64,000 bases of DNA from contig NZ_JACLHY010000019.1 in the NCBI RefSeq assembly GCF_014397245.1, positions 1 to 64,000 of the forward strand, given 5' to 3'. Each line of letters starts with the position of its first letter. The stretch's first letter is position 1. Of the stretch, positions 24,714 through 34,235 are shown piece after piece. The notes beneath the pieces are model-generated. The model had not been told where the DNA came from. It searched no databases and saw only the letters and a list, made by a program, of their open reading frames with translations. The position numbers and the translations under genes were made by a program. The stretch comes from Arenibacter arenosicollis (GTDB lineage: Bacteria; Bacteroidota; Bacteroidia; Flavobacteriales; Flavobacteriaceae).

Positions 24714-26594
24714 TTACTTTAGAATATTCAGGTATTTCAATCTCAGCTGCACTTCTGAATCCTCAGCAACCGTTTTGGATATGCTGTCCAACTGAATATT
24801 AAATTTATAGTTGTATTTGCCCGACTCCATAAGTACCACCGAATTTAAAATTAAAAGCGCCTCACTTGGTTTTTCGGATTCGTACAAGGAATTTGTCATC
24901 ACGGTTGAAGGGTTCAATTTCTTTACGATGCCTAGAAATTCGGCTGCTCGCACCCTGTTAATTAGCTCTGTGTCCTGTGAGGCCATTTCCGTAATCTGGG
25001 ATTCCATTCCCATGGCTTGCTGCCCAAAAGCACTACAAGCGATAATTGCCCAATATCTTTCCCATGGATCGGATGACTTTAGGGCGGTGGTAAGGGAATT
25101 CTTGGCATCATCAAAATTCAATAGGTTTAAATCGGCAATTTCAATATATTTTTGAATTTCGTCTTTATGCTTTTTTCCGAATTGGGCAGGATTTTGGAAC
25201 GCCTTCTCAATCAGGAAGTGTTCGGGATAGAAAGATAGATCAGGCATTTCTTTTACCCAAGAAGCGAGTTTTTCTCGCATGTTAATAAGTGTAGAGCTAT
25301 ACGCTGGATCATCTGCCAAATTCTTTGTTTCATAGGGGTCGGCATCAACATCAAAAAGCATTTCTGGGGCACGTTTTTCAAAAAAAGCGGATTGCACCTC
25401 ATTGAGTTTACCATCGTTGTACAAGGACTGCCATTCCTGATAGGCCAATTGCTTGTAACGATAGTTGTTCATTAGTCCGTCATAATTAAATGGCTGATAG
25501 CTCCTTATGTATTTATACTTCCCTTTTCGCACAGCCCGAACCATATCATATTTTTCATCAAACCTATCGGCATAACTATAGGTCTCATCACGGGAATTCA
25601 ATTCCTCACTCTCTATATCCTTGCCTAAAAAGGCGGTTCCATCTATTTCTTTGGGAATATTAATACCAGCAAGATTTAAAATGGTTGGAGCCAAATCTAT
25701 AAAACTCACGAAACCATTTATGGTGCTACCTATCTGGTTTTTTACTAGATGTCTATATTTTTTGGGAACATGGACCACCATAGGGACATGTAGTCCGGTT
25801 TCATAAAGATATCCCTTACTTCCTGGCAATACGCCACCATGATCACCGAAGTAAAAAATGAAGGTGTCATCCAGGCGACCATCCTCTTTTAGTTCCTTAA
25901 TAATCTTCCCTACCTGGCGGTCCATCTCCCTGATTTTATCACGGTACAGAGCATTCGTGTATTTAAATAAGTCGGTGTTGGGATGATTGGGTTGAATTTT
26001 GAAGGAATTTATATCCGTTTCAGTAGCAATAGTATCCATGCCCTGAGCAGTAAAGTGCATGCTGGATTCATGGGAAACCCCAATATTAAAAACATGAAAA
26101 AAGGGCTGTTGTTCCGCCCTGTTTTTCCAGCTGGCCTTCTTTGAAGATTCGTCCCAGACTCCTTCACTTTTAATTATATTGTAATCCTCTTTGCTATTGT
26201 TGGTGGTGTAATAACCGGCCTGTTTTAAATAGGTGGGAAACATTTTGAGTGAATCGGGCATGGGAACAACGGCCATCTTTCTATGAAATTGGGACCCGAT
26301 ACGAGGTCCGTAGCAACCAGATATTATTGCCGAACGGGCAACACTACAGACCGGGGCATTGGAAAATGCCCTACTAAAGATCAAACCTTCCTTGGCTAGC
26401 GCTTCAATATTTGGGGTATGAATTCCATTATCATCAAAAAGCTTTTGGTAATGCTTAGAATTGTCCTCGGAGGTGATCCATACTATATTTGGGGGCAGCT
26501 CCTCTTTTGGTTTTGTTTGGCAACTAATAAGAGTGATGGCACACAGAAGAATTATGCAAATCTTGAAAATTATGCTATAGTTATTTTTAAACAT
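24714..26594 (-). CDS. Lipoprotein sulfatase (S1 family, CSVAR motif) with C-terminal helical extension
   Basis: The 626-residue sulfatase is a predicted lipoprotein (signal ending ITLISCQTK). Family features: NIVWITSEDNSKHY (metal-binding strand), HTPNIEALAKEGLIF, the signature SNAPVCSVARSAIISGCYGP with Cys83 to be turned into formylglycine and Arg87, then FIFYFGDHGG and GLHVPMVVHVP. The third signature residue is Val instead of Pro/Ala; this variant seems common in heparan-N-sulfatase-like Bacteroidota members, from memory. After the sulfatase fold about 150 residues look like HEAT-type helices (SDPWERYWAIIACSAFGQQA). ATG 26594 is preferred over the in-frame start at 26636. It is transcribed divergently from the ThuA gene. 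Confidence 0.9.
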   Translation of the reverse strand: MFKNNYSIIFKICIILLCAITLISCQTKPKEELPPNIVWITSEDNSKHYQKLFDDNGIHTPNIEALAKEGLIFSRAFSNAPVCSVARSAIISGCYGPRIGSQFHRKMAVVPMPDSLKMFPTYLKQAGYYTTNNSKEDYNIIKSEGVWDESSKKASWKNRAEQQPFFHVFNIGVSHESSMHFTAQGMDTIATETDINSFKIQPNHPNTDLFKYTNALYRDKIREMDRQVGKIIKELKEDGRLDDTFIFYFGDHGGVLPGSKGYLYETGLHVPMVVHVPKKYRHLVKNQIGSTINGFVSFIDLAPTILNLAGINIPKEIDGTAFLGKDIESEELNSRDETYSYADRFDEKYDMVRAVRKGKYKYIRSYQPFNYDGLMNNYRYKQLAYQEWQSLYNDGKLNEVQSAFFEKRAPEMLFDVDADPYETKNLADDPAYSSTLINMREKLASWVKEMPDLSFYPEHFLIEKAFQNPAQFGKKHKDEIQKYIEIADLNLLNFDDAKNSLTTALKSSDPWERYWAIIACSAFGQQAMGMESQITEMASQDTELINRVRAAEFLGIVKKLNPSTVMTNSLYESEKPSEALLILNSVVLMESGKYNYKFNIQLDSISKTVAEDSEVQLRLKYLNILK

Positions 26595-26896
26595 TGGAGT
26601 ATACGGTTTGAATTTATGGTAGGCTATTTTTGGCACATGATTATTGTGAAAGTCCCCAATATAGCAAATCTTCCATATCCGCGCTGTTTTTGTGATGCGT
26701 TTACTGTCCTTGCATCAAGTTCTTTAATGCATTAAATATTCTGCGTTCACTATTTTAAATAAGCCTAATTTTATGGGAGAACTCACGTCAAGAAGATATT
26801 GACTCTTAATTATACCCGCAAAACCCTTATTTTTAATGAAACAAATGTAAAGTATACATATACTTAATTAATTCGAAAAAATAATAATTGCCAATT
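26595..26896. other. Divergent intergenic region between sulfatase and ThuA
   Basis: It holds the promoters for both divergent genes. No gene, strong hairpin or clear TAnnTTTG box was seen. Confidence 0.4.
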
Positions 26897-27745
26897 ATGA
26901 AAAACAAAAGAACCCGAATTGTTTCAGCTATCTTTTTATCGTTATTGTTTTTATCCACCTTTCAGTTAATTTCTCAGGAGCACCTTGATGTGGACCATCA
27001 AAAGAAAATGCATGAGCGCAATGCGATGGGAGACGGCACTACATTGAAGGTTTTACTCTTTTCCGGTACGGGTTGGTTCCGCCATCCGGACATTCCCATA
27101 GTAAATGGATGGATTGTACGGCTAGGTGCCGAACACAATATGCAGATAGATGTAAGTGAAACTGGAAGTGATATTTCCAAGGAAAAACTGAGCTATTATG
27201 ATGTATTGCTGTTCAACAATGCAAATGTTCTTGATAAAGTTTTTAATGAAGGGCAACGCACTGCCATAGAGGAATGGTATAAAGCAGGGGGAGCTATTGT
27301 TGGTTTACATGCATTGTTGGTGCATCAGGAAAACTGGCCTTGGATTATGGAATTGGGAGGTTGTGATTTCAATAGTGATTCTGAATTTCTAAAAGCTAAA
27401 TTGGTGGTTGATCCCACGGCCATGGATCATCCTGCCGTTAAGGGGATGGGTAAAGAGTTTTGGTACGAAGCAGATTGGACCAACCACACCAACTCTGTTA
27501 CAGGTTTGCCGGGCGTACAGGTTTTACTCAGGGTAGACGAATCCACATACGAACCGGTTAGAGAGTATTTCAAAACTAGAGGAGGCGTAGCAATGGGAAA
27601 GGATCATCCTATAGCATGGACCCGAGTTTGGGGCGGAGGAAGATTTTTCTATACAGAGTTGGGTCATGACATTCGCTCATTGAATACGGATTTTGGACGA
27701 CAACATCTTATAGAAGGAATAAAATGGGTAGTGAATAAAGAATGA
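26897..27745 (+). CDS. Exported ThuA-domain protein
   Basis: The 282-residue protein has a signal peptide (KNKRTRIVSAIFLSLLFLST) and one ThuA domain: LKVLLFSGTGWFRHPDIPIV, YYDVLLFNNAN, FNEGQRTAIEEWYKAGGAIV, GLHA, and near the end PIAWTRVWGGGRFFYTELGH. ThuA has a class I glutamine-amidotransferase-like fold and is linked to sugar (for example trehalose) use in rhizobia and to sugar dehydrogenase pathways in Planctomycetes. ATG 26897 is used rather than TTG 26888. Placement between two sulfatases suggests a part in the same glycan pathway. Confidence 0.9.
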   Translation: MKNKRTRIVSAIFLSLLFLSTFQLISQEHLDVDHQKKMHERNAMGDGTTLKVLLFSGTGWFRHPDIPIVNGWIVRLGAEHNMQIDVSETGSDISKEKLSYYDVLLFNNANVLDKVFNEGQRTAIEEWYKAGGAIVGLHALLVHQENWPWIMELGGCDFNSDSEFLKAKLVVDPTAMDHPAVKGMGKEFWYEADWTNHTNSVTGLPGVQVLLRVDESTYEPVREYFKTRGGVAMGKDHPIAWTRVWGGGRFFYTELGHDIRSLNTDFGRQHLIEGIKWVVNKE

Positions 27746-27945
27746 TAAAGCTGCTCATAATTTCTTTGAGGATTTATGCAGTTGAAGTAACAGGTCATTA
27801 GAGCTTTTCCTATTTTGGTATAGGTGCAGTTATTTTGCCTTTCTGGTCATTAAGAAGTGCATAAGGCAAAAATATTTGAAGTTTATCCTTAAACCGTTTA
27901 TATTTATTCTCTTTAACAGAGAGTTTTACAAATACAAACAACCAA

Positions 27946-29556
27946 ATGAAAGCATTACCATTATTTTCCCTTTTTACACTATGCCTTTTGTCGTTGCACA
28001 GTTGTGCAGAGAAAGAAAACAAGAAGCCCCAGAAACCCAACATCCTGTTCATCATGTCCGATGACCATGCTTATCAGGCCATAAGTTCATATAGTGACCA
28101 CTTGATCCAGACCCCAAATATTGATCGTTTGGCCAAGGAAGGCATTCTGTTTAGAAATGCCAGTGTTACCAATTCTATCTGCGCGCCGTCCAGGGCGACT
28201 ATTCTTACAGGGAAGCATACCCATATCAACGGAAAGATTGATAATCACAATCCTTTTGATACCACCCAGGTTACTTTTCCGCAACTGTTTCAAAAGGCGG
28301 GTTATCAAACGGCCATGTTCGGGAAGTTGCATTTTGGAAACAATCCCAAAGGAGTGGACGAATTTATGATTCTGCCAGGACAGGGACATTATATTAATCC
28401 GGATTTTATCACCCAGAAAGGAGATACTACCATTACGGGATATGTAACTGATATAATCACTGAAATGAGTCTTAATTGGTTGGACAAAAAACGGGACCCC
28501 AATAAGCCTTTTCTTTTAATGTACTTGCATAAGGCCCCCCATAGACCATGGTGGCCAAGAGCAGATAAGTTTAAGGAGTATACCCAAAAAACATTTCCCT
28601 TGCCGGAGACCCTTTTTGACGATTATAAGAATAGGGGCACTGCGGCCAAAACTGCCGAAATGAATTTATTGTACCATATGCAGTATAGCCATGATAGCAA
28701 AATCTGGCCAGAAACCTTGGAGGCCATGGGAGGCGTAGAGCCATTTGTTGAAGGTTCACAGGCAGATGTTTACAACGAATTCAATCGTGGAAATGAAGAA
28801 CAAAGGCAAGAATACAAGCCTATTATCGATGCTATAAACCAGGATTTTATGGAGAAATGGCCTTCGATGACAGACAAGGAAAAAATGACCTGGAAATACC
28901 AACGGTATATGCAGGATTATTTGGGCAGTATTTCTTCCGTGGATGATAATGTAGGAAGAGTGTTGGACTATTTGGATGACAACGGCCTGGCCGAAAATAC
29001 CATAGTGGTCTACACTTCTGACCAAGGGTTTTATTTAGGGGAACACGGTTGGTTCGACAAACGTTTTATTTATGATGAATCGTTTAAAACCCCATTGCTG
29101 ATCCGCTGGCCCAATGTAATTAAACCGGGGACCACTGAGGAAGAAATGGTACAGAACCTCGATTTTGCCCAGACGTTTTTGGAGGCGGCACAAATAGAGG
29201 CCCCAGCTGATATGCAGGGTGAAAGTTTAATGCCATTGTTAAAGGGGCAAAGCGACCAATGGAACAGGGAGGCCGTTTATTACCACTATTATGAGTATCC
29301 CAGTGTTCATATGGTAAAACGTCATTATGGCATTGTTACAAAGGAGTACAAATTGGCACATTTTTATTATGACGTAGATGAATGGGAATTGTATGACCGT
29401 AAAAAAGATCCCAAGGAGTTGAACAATGTCTATGATGATCCAGACTATGCCGAGGTCGTAAAAGAACTAAAGGAAAAACTGGCCAAACTTCGGACAAAAT
29501 ACAAGGATTCCAAAGAACTGGATGATAAGTATATTGAACAATCCAAGAAGTATTAA
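27946..29556 (+). CDS. Lipoprotein sulfatase (S1 family, CAPSR motif)
   Basis: The 536-residue sulfatase carries a lipoprotein signal (LCLLSLHSCAEK). Features: PNILFIMSDDHAYQAISSYS (metal Asp pair), QTPNIDRLAKEGILFRNA, the canonical signature SICAPSRATILTGKHTHING with Cys79 as formylglycine precursor, GYQTAMFGKLHFG, YTSDQGFYLGEHGWFDKRF and the C-terminal DPKELNNVYDDPDY. It resembles the N-acetylglucosamine-6-sulfatase-type S1 subgroup (from memory, S1_11). It removes sulfate esters from glycans outside the cytoplasm and would need a formylglycine-generating enzyme not encoded in this window. A terminator follows at 29584-29618. Confidence 0.93.
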   Translation: MKALPLFSLFTLCLLSLHSCAEKENKKPQKPNILFIMSDDHAYQAISSYSDHLIQTPNIDRLAKEGILFRNASVTNSICAPSRATILTGKHTHINGKIDNHNPFDTTQVTFPQLFQKAGYQTAMFGKLHFGNNPKGVDEFMILPGQGHYINPDFITQKGDTTITGYVTDIITEMSLNWLDKKRDPNKPFLLMYLHKAPHRPWWPRADKFKEYTQKTFPLPETLFDDYKNRGTAAKTAEMNLLYHMQYSHDSKIWPETLEAMGGVEPFVEGSQADVYNEFNRGNEEQRQEYKPIIDAINQDFMEKWPSMTDKEKMTWKYQRYMQDYLGSISSVDDNVGRVLDYLDDNGLAENTIVVYTSDQGFYLGEHGWFDKRFIYDESFKTPLLIRWPNVIKPGTTEEEMVQNLDFAQTFLEAAQIEAPADMQGESLMPLLKGQSDQWNREAVYYHYYEYPSVHMVKRHYGIVTKEYKLAHFYYDVDEWELYDRKKDPKELNNVYDDPDYAEVVKELKEKLAKLRTKYKDSKELDDKYIEQSKKY

Positions 29557-29583
29557 AGGATTCCATTAAATTAAATAAGCTTC

Positions 29584-29618
29584 AAAAAAATAGCTGGCAT
29601 TTTGCCCGCTATTTTTTT
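29584..29618 (+). terminator. Rho-independent terminator after the second sulfatase
   Basis: AAAAAAATAGC and GCTATTTTTTT pair around an inner GGC-ATTTT-GCC hairpin, with a run of T at the 3' side. It separates the sulfatase transcript from the HTCS gene. Confidence 0.88.
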
Positions 29619-29819
29619 GTTAAATGGCCTTGATAGTGCTAGACTTTATAGAGTGAATATTTCATAAATTAGCCGCTTACGTAAAGATTGGATGCTTAAA
29701 TTTTGTAGTAATAAAGCTTAGGATCGGTTTTGTAAATTAAAACACCTTATATCCTTGATTATTTCATTATTTAGGTAGTTCATGCCTAATTTTTAATCAT
29801 TTTTAGTTTATATTGGTTT

Positions 29820-32800
29820 ATGCCGTTTTTTAATGTAAAAAGTACTTCCCTGTTCATTACTATTTTTTACATCGGCATTTGTATTGCTCAGAATAGGTCA
29901 GTTAATTCCAATAATATCTCGCTCGGCCCTAAGAACCATCCTACTATTAATAGCCTAAATAAATGGAACAATACTCAAATTGCTCCTGAATTAAAATATA
30001 AATTTCAGCAAATTGACAATTCCCAAGGTTTATCGAATAGTTCCATTAATACAATTTTTCAAGATTCGGATAACCTCTTATGGATTGGCACGTGGGATGG
30101 TTTAAATCGCTATGATGGTAGTAAATTCAAAATATTCCGTCCAGAGCTAAATAACGAGAATAGTTTAAGCAATCAGGTGATACTTAAAATTGATGAAGAC
30201 AAATCTGGTCAAATTTGGGTGTCAACAATTCATGGAATAAACAGCTATGATAAGAAAACAAATACCTTTCGGCGTTATTATTTTACTAGAATAAACAATC
30301 CTCCAGTCTCAGAATCTGAGTTTAACATGGCACTTGATGCAACCAAAACTGTGTTCTGTGCCGTGAAAGATTGGGGTATGGGCTACTTTTATAAGGACGG
30401 TTTTCAAAAATTGAATTCCCATAATCTCCCTACGGAGGCTGTGAAAAAGATGGTATTCACTGCTTCAGGAGATTTGCTTCTACAGTATATTAATGGCGAA
30501 TTGTACCAATTAAAGATAACTACCGAGGAAAATGATCAAAAAAGCATATCAAGTATTGAGATGGTTTCTGAAAATGTTCATGAATTCGGAATAATCCAAA
30601 ATCAAAAATTATGTATTATTTCTAAAACCGGAAAGGTAGAGATATGGTCATTGTTGGATCAAAGTTCAGTTGTAGTTGACGAAAGGAATGTTACAAACGT
30701 AATTGGAAATATATCTGAAGGTCTCATACTATCCAATAAATCTGAATTTTTGATTATTGATATTTCAGGAAATAGAGTTGATCTTCCCTGGAAGAAATTC
30801 CTTCAAGACCAAAAGATAACCACTATTTTTCAGGGAAATGAAAATGTTATTTGGGTAGGTACCGATGGGGAAGGAATTTTTAAGTTATATCCCATCCGAA
30901 AATCATTTAATCTAATTACAAAGGCTGAAGTGCCCGAGTTCAGTGAGGGTATTATAAGAACATTTACCGAGTCTCCAGGCAATTCTTTTTGGGTTGGAAC
31001 CAAAGGAAAGGGATTATTCCGCTTTCCGTCAAAATTTTACGAGAATGTTAATGAGTCTTTAGAGTATGAAAATTTCAATCAAAATAATAGCGGTATTAAC
31101 AATTCGGTTTATGCATTGCATAAAGGAAGGGACAGTTTAATCTTTATAGGAACCGATGGGGAAGGAATAGATGTTTTTGATTTAAAAAAATCACGGATTG
31201 TAAATTGGTCCCAAATAATGGAAAGTGACCAATGCGATTATTTTAAGTCAACTTATGCTATTTATCAAGACAAGAAAGGCTATATATGGTTGGGTACCAA
31301 TGGTTATGGAATGATTCGCCTCAAAATTGATCGCGACGGAGAAAGGCTTAAAGTCTCTCAATTCAAGAAATATGCGGCAGGCGAATTTGAGGACAACAGT
31401 TTAAGCAGTAATATTATTTTTTCAATTCAACCTAGGAATGAACGTGAACTTTGGGTGGGAACTAGGTTAGGTGGCTTAAACCTTTTTAATAAGGAATCGA
31501 ACTCTTTCAAGATTTTTAAAAATAAAAGAAACGACCCGCAAAGCCTATCCAATGATGATATTCTTTGCCTATATGTAGATTTAAAAAGTAAGCTTTGGGT
31601 GGGGACCAGTTTCGGGTTGAATTTATTACAGGAAATAGGAAATGATGAAGAGGCAAATTTTAAACGCTATACCGTAAAAGACGGCCTGCCGAACAACACG
31701 ATTCATGGGATTGTTTCTGACAAAAGATCAAACCTTTGGATAAGCACTAATTTTGGTTTATCCAATTTTATAATCGATGAATCCAGATTCATTAATTATA
31801 CCGAAAATGAGGGCTTACAAAATAATGAGTTTGCGGATGGTGCTTTTTATAGGGATACTGACTCGGATTTTGTATTTATGGGAGGTATAAAAGGCTTTAA
31901 TTATTTTTTGCCTTCTGAAATAGAAGAGGATCTTTTTGTTCCAGATATCCTTATCGATAAGATAAGTGGGCAAAATAAGGAAATACCTTATTATCAAAAT
32001 CTAGTAGTTTCTCCAAACGCTATCTCCTTTCCCTCCATTAATTTAGATCACGATGAAAATTATTTCGACATAGATATTGCCGCCCTAACCTATATCCACA
32101 GTGAAAAATGTAAATATGCCTATCAGCTTATTGGGTTTGACAGCGAATGGGTGAACATCAACAACAGAAGAAACATTTCCTTTACCAATGTACCACCTGG
32201 TAAGTATTCTCTGTGGTTGAAATGGACCAATAGCGATGGTGTTTGGAGCAATCCAACAAGAGCTATTGATATAAAAATAGATCCAATTCTTTGGCGAACA
32301 AATGTGGCATATGCGGTCTATTTGCTGCTTTTTCTTCTTTTGCTTGTGTTGATTTACAGCTATTACCAGAAAAAGCAATCTTTAACTCAAAATATTATTC
32401 ATCAAAAAAGGGAAGAAGAGATCCATCAAAATCGTCTTACTTTTTTTACGAATGTGGCACATGAGTTTCAAACGCCTTTGACTTTAATTACCGGACCTGT
32501 TCAAAAACTTTCTGAAATGGTTGGTTTAAGTGAAAAGAACCAGAGGTTTATAAATATGATTGAAAGGAACTCCTCTAGATTACTCTTTTTAACACAACAA
32601 TTACTCGAATTTAGGAAAGCTGAAAGCAATTATGTAGAGGTACGGGTCAGGCAATTTGATCTAGTGAACCTAATAGAACAAATTGCCGAATTATTTGATG
32701 AATGGGCCATTCAGAAAAATATTGAATACGAATTGGACATACCATCATTATTGGAAGGTTGGTTTGACAAGGACAAAATTGAGAAGATTGTATTTAACCT

Positions 32801-34025
32801 ACTCTCCAATGCCTTTAAATATACTCCGGATAATGGAAAAATTAACCTAAAGATATTTATTGAGGAGGATTTTAATATTCTAAATATTATTGTATCCAAT
32901 TCAGGAAAGGGCATTGCAAAAGAAAAATTGGATCGTGTATTTACCAGATTTGTATTATTGGATGAGAGTAAGGATACGGACACAGATAAGTTTAGGACTG
33001 GTATTGGCCTGGCATACGTGAAAAGTCTGGTGACAGTTTTAAAAGGTGAAATTACAGTTTCAAGTGAAGTCGATAAGAAAACTTCGTTTCATGTTTTGCT
33101 ACCCTGTAGTAAGGTCAGCTTTCAAGATACGGAATTGGAGGAGCATTCAGGTCAAGTAAATATTTCATATCATTTAAAAAATATTCTGGAGGACGTTTCT
33201 AATAATTCTGAAGATATTTCAAATAAATTAACGTCCCTTGATGTCCTTCAAAATAAACGTAAAGTGGTGTTGATTGTCGAAGATGAAAAAGATGTTAGGG
33301 TATTTTTAAAAGAATTACTAATTGAAAAATATAATGTCTTGACAGCAAATAATGGTGCCGAGGCCGTTGATGCTATCAAAAAGGAAATGCCGGATATAAT
33401 TATCAGTGACCTTATGATGCCGGAAATGGATGGGATGGAATTATGTAAAAAAATAAGGAGCAATGTTCTTACTTGTCATATTCCTTTTATTATGCTAACC
33501 TCAAAAAATTCGGTTATCCATAGTATTGAAGGTTTGGAAAGTGGGGCCAATTCCTATATTCCAAAACCATTCCATCCTGATTATTTGCAGGTGAAAGTCC
33601 AAAATCTTCTGGAGGAAAAGGAACTGATGTTGAAACATCTGTCCAAAGAAACGCCCATTGAAAGTCTTACAAACAGTTTGGAACATGATGAGGAGAAGGA
33701 CTTTATGAAAAAGGTGGTAACTTTTATTCAAAGCAATATTGAAAATGAAAACCTTCAAAGTTCATTAATTGAGAAAGAGCTGGGAATAAGCAGTTCCCAA
33801 CTCTATCGAAAAATTAAATATTTATACGGTTTTTCTCCCGGAGATCTAATACGGACTATTAGATTGAAACATGCTGCTACCCTGTTGAGGGAAAATATCC
33901 TAACCGTCTCACAAGTTTGTTATCAATCTGGGTTCAATAATCGCTCTTATTTTTATAGGGAGTTTAAGAAAATGTATAACATTACTCCTAAAAATTATCA
34001 GCTTAAGTCGAGGTCCAATTTATAA
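29820..34025 (+). CDS. Hybrid two-component system sensor/regulator (HTCS)
   Basis: The 1401-residue protein joins a two-component system in one chain. After an N-terminal signal (TSLFITIFYIGICIAQN) come two beta-propellers of about 14 blades with repeats such as LLWIGTWDGLNRYDG and IWVGTDGEGIF (about 50-700), a Y_Y_Y domain, a membrane helix (VAYAVYLLLFLLLLVLIYSY), HisKA with FFTNVAHEFQTPLTLI (His881), HATPase (NLLSNAFKYTPDNG, GIGLAYVKSL), a receiver (ISDLMMPEMDG, Asp1197) and a C-terminal AraC HTH (GFNNRSYFYREFKKMY). HTCS sensors bind an oligosaccharide in the periplasm and activate the adjacent susCD genes. Confidence 0.95.
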   Translation: MPFFNVKSTSLFITIFYIGICIAQNRSVNSNNISLGPKNHPTINSLNKWNNTQIAPELKYKFQQIDNSQGLSNSSINTIFQDSDNLLWIGTWDGLNRYDGSKFKIFRPELNNENSLSNQVILKIDEDKSGQIWVSTIHGINSYDKKTNTFRRYYFTRINNPPVSESEFNMALDATKTVFCAVKDWGMGYFYKDGFQKLNSHNLPTEAVKKMVFTASGDLLLQYINGELYQLKITTEENDQKSISSIEMVSENVHEFGIIQNQKLCIISKTGKVEIWSLLDQSSVVVDERNVTNVIGNISEGLILSNKSEFLIIDISGNRVDLPWKKFLQDQKITTIFQGNENVIWVGTDGEGIFKLYPIRKSFNLITKAEVPEFSEGIIRTFTESPGNSFWVGTKGKGLFRFPSKFYENVNESLEYENFNQNNSGINNSVYALHKGRDSLIFIGTDGEGIDVFDLKKSRIVNWSQIMESDQCDYFKSTYAIYQDKKGYIWLGTNGYGMIRLKIDRDGERLKVSQFKKYAAGEFEDNSLSSNIIFSIQPRNERELWVGTRLGGLNLFNKESNSFKIFKNKRNDPQSLSNDDILCLYVDLKSKLWVGTSFGLNLLQEIGNDEEANFKRYTVKDGLPNNTIHGIVSDKRSNLWISTNFGLSNFIIDESRFINYTENEGLQNNEFADGAFYRDTDSDFVFMGGIKGFNYFLPSEIEEDLFVPDILIDKISGQNKEIPYYQNLVVSPNAISFPSINLDHDENYFDIDIAALTYIHSEKCKYAYQLIGFDSEWVNINNRRNISFTNVPPGKYSLWLKWTNSDGVWSNPTRAIDIKIDPILWRTNVAYAVYLLLFLLLLVLIYSYYQKKQSLTQNIIHQKREEEIHQNRLTFFTNVAHEFQTPLTLITGPVQKLSEMVGLSEKNQRFINMIERNSSRLLFLTQQLLEFRKAESNYVEVRVRQFDLVNLIEQIAELFDEWAIQKNIEYELDIPSLLEGWFDKDKIEKIVFNLLSNAFKYTPDNGKINLKIFIEEDFNILNIIVSNSGKGIAKEKLDRVFTRFVLLDESKDTDTDKFRTGIGLAYVKSLVTVLKGEITVSSEVDKKTSFHVLLPCSKVSFQDTELEEHSGQVNISYHLKNILEDVSNNSEDISNKLTSLDVLQNKRKVVLIVEDEKDVRVFLKELLIEKYNVLTANNGAEAVDAIKKEMPDIIISDLMMPEMDGMELCKKIRSNVLTCHIPFIMLTSKNSVIHSIEGLESGANSYIPKPFHPDYLQVKVQNLLEEKELMLKHLSKETPIESLTNSLEHDEEKDFMKKVVTFIQSNIENENLQSSLIEKELGISSSQLYRKIKYLYGFSPGDLIRTIRLKHAATLLRENILTVSQVCYQSGFNNRSYFYREFKKMYNITPKNYQLKSRSNL

Positions 34026-34064
34026 AATCTTCACAATTTATTGATAATCAGTTGTTTGCACTCA

Positions 34065-34107
34065 GGTGTACAATATTGATTAAATAGTGTACACCTTTTA
34101 GTGTACC
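34065..34107. promoter_or_regulatory. GTGTAC repeats between HTCS and susC
   Basis: GGTGTACA (34065-34072) and TGTACACC (34088-34095) form an inverted repeat with a 15-bp spacer. A third copy, GTGTACC, follows in direct orientation at 34101-34107. The site lies 40 bp after the HTCS stop and 129 bp before susC, a suitable place for the HTCS operator. A weak terminator role for the inverted repeat cannot be excluded, though no T-run follows. Confidence 0.5.
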
Positions 34108-34235
34108 CTCCTTCTAACTTTACTTCAACTTAAAACGAGCTTTTTAAAATCACCTAACAATTTATTCCAACTTTCTAATCGGAGTAAAAAAGTGATCTAC
34201 TTAATTAACCAAATTTAATTGTAAAAACAATTCTT

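Noticed and set aside
27810-28055. Minus-strand frame ending LPYALLNDQKGKITAPIPK
   Set aside because: The C-terminal part looks protein-like and could be a relic, but its 5' half overlaps the start of the sulfatase gene and no family was recognised.
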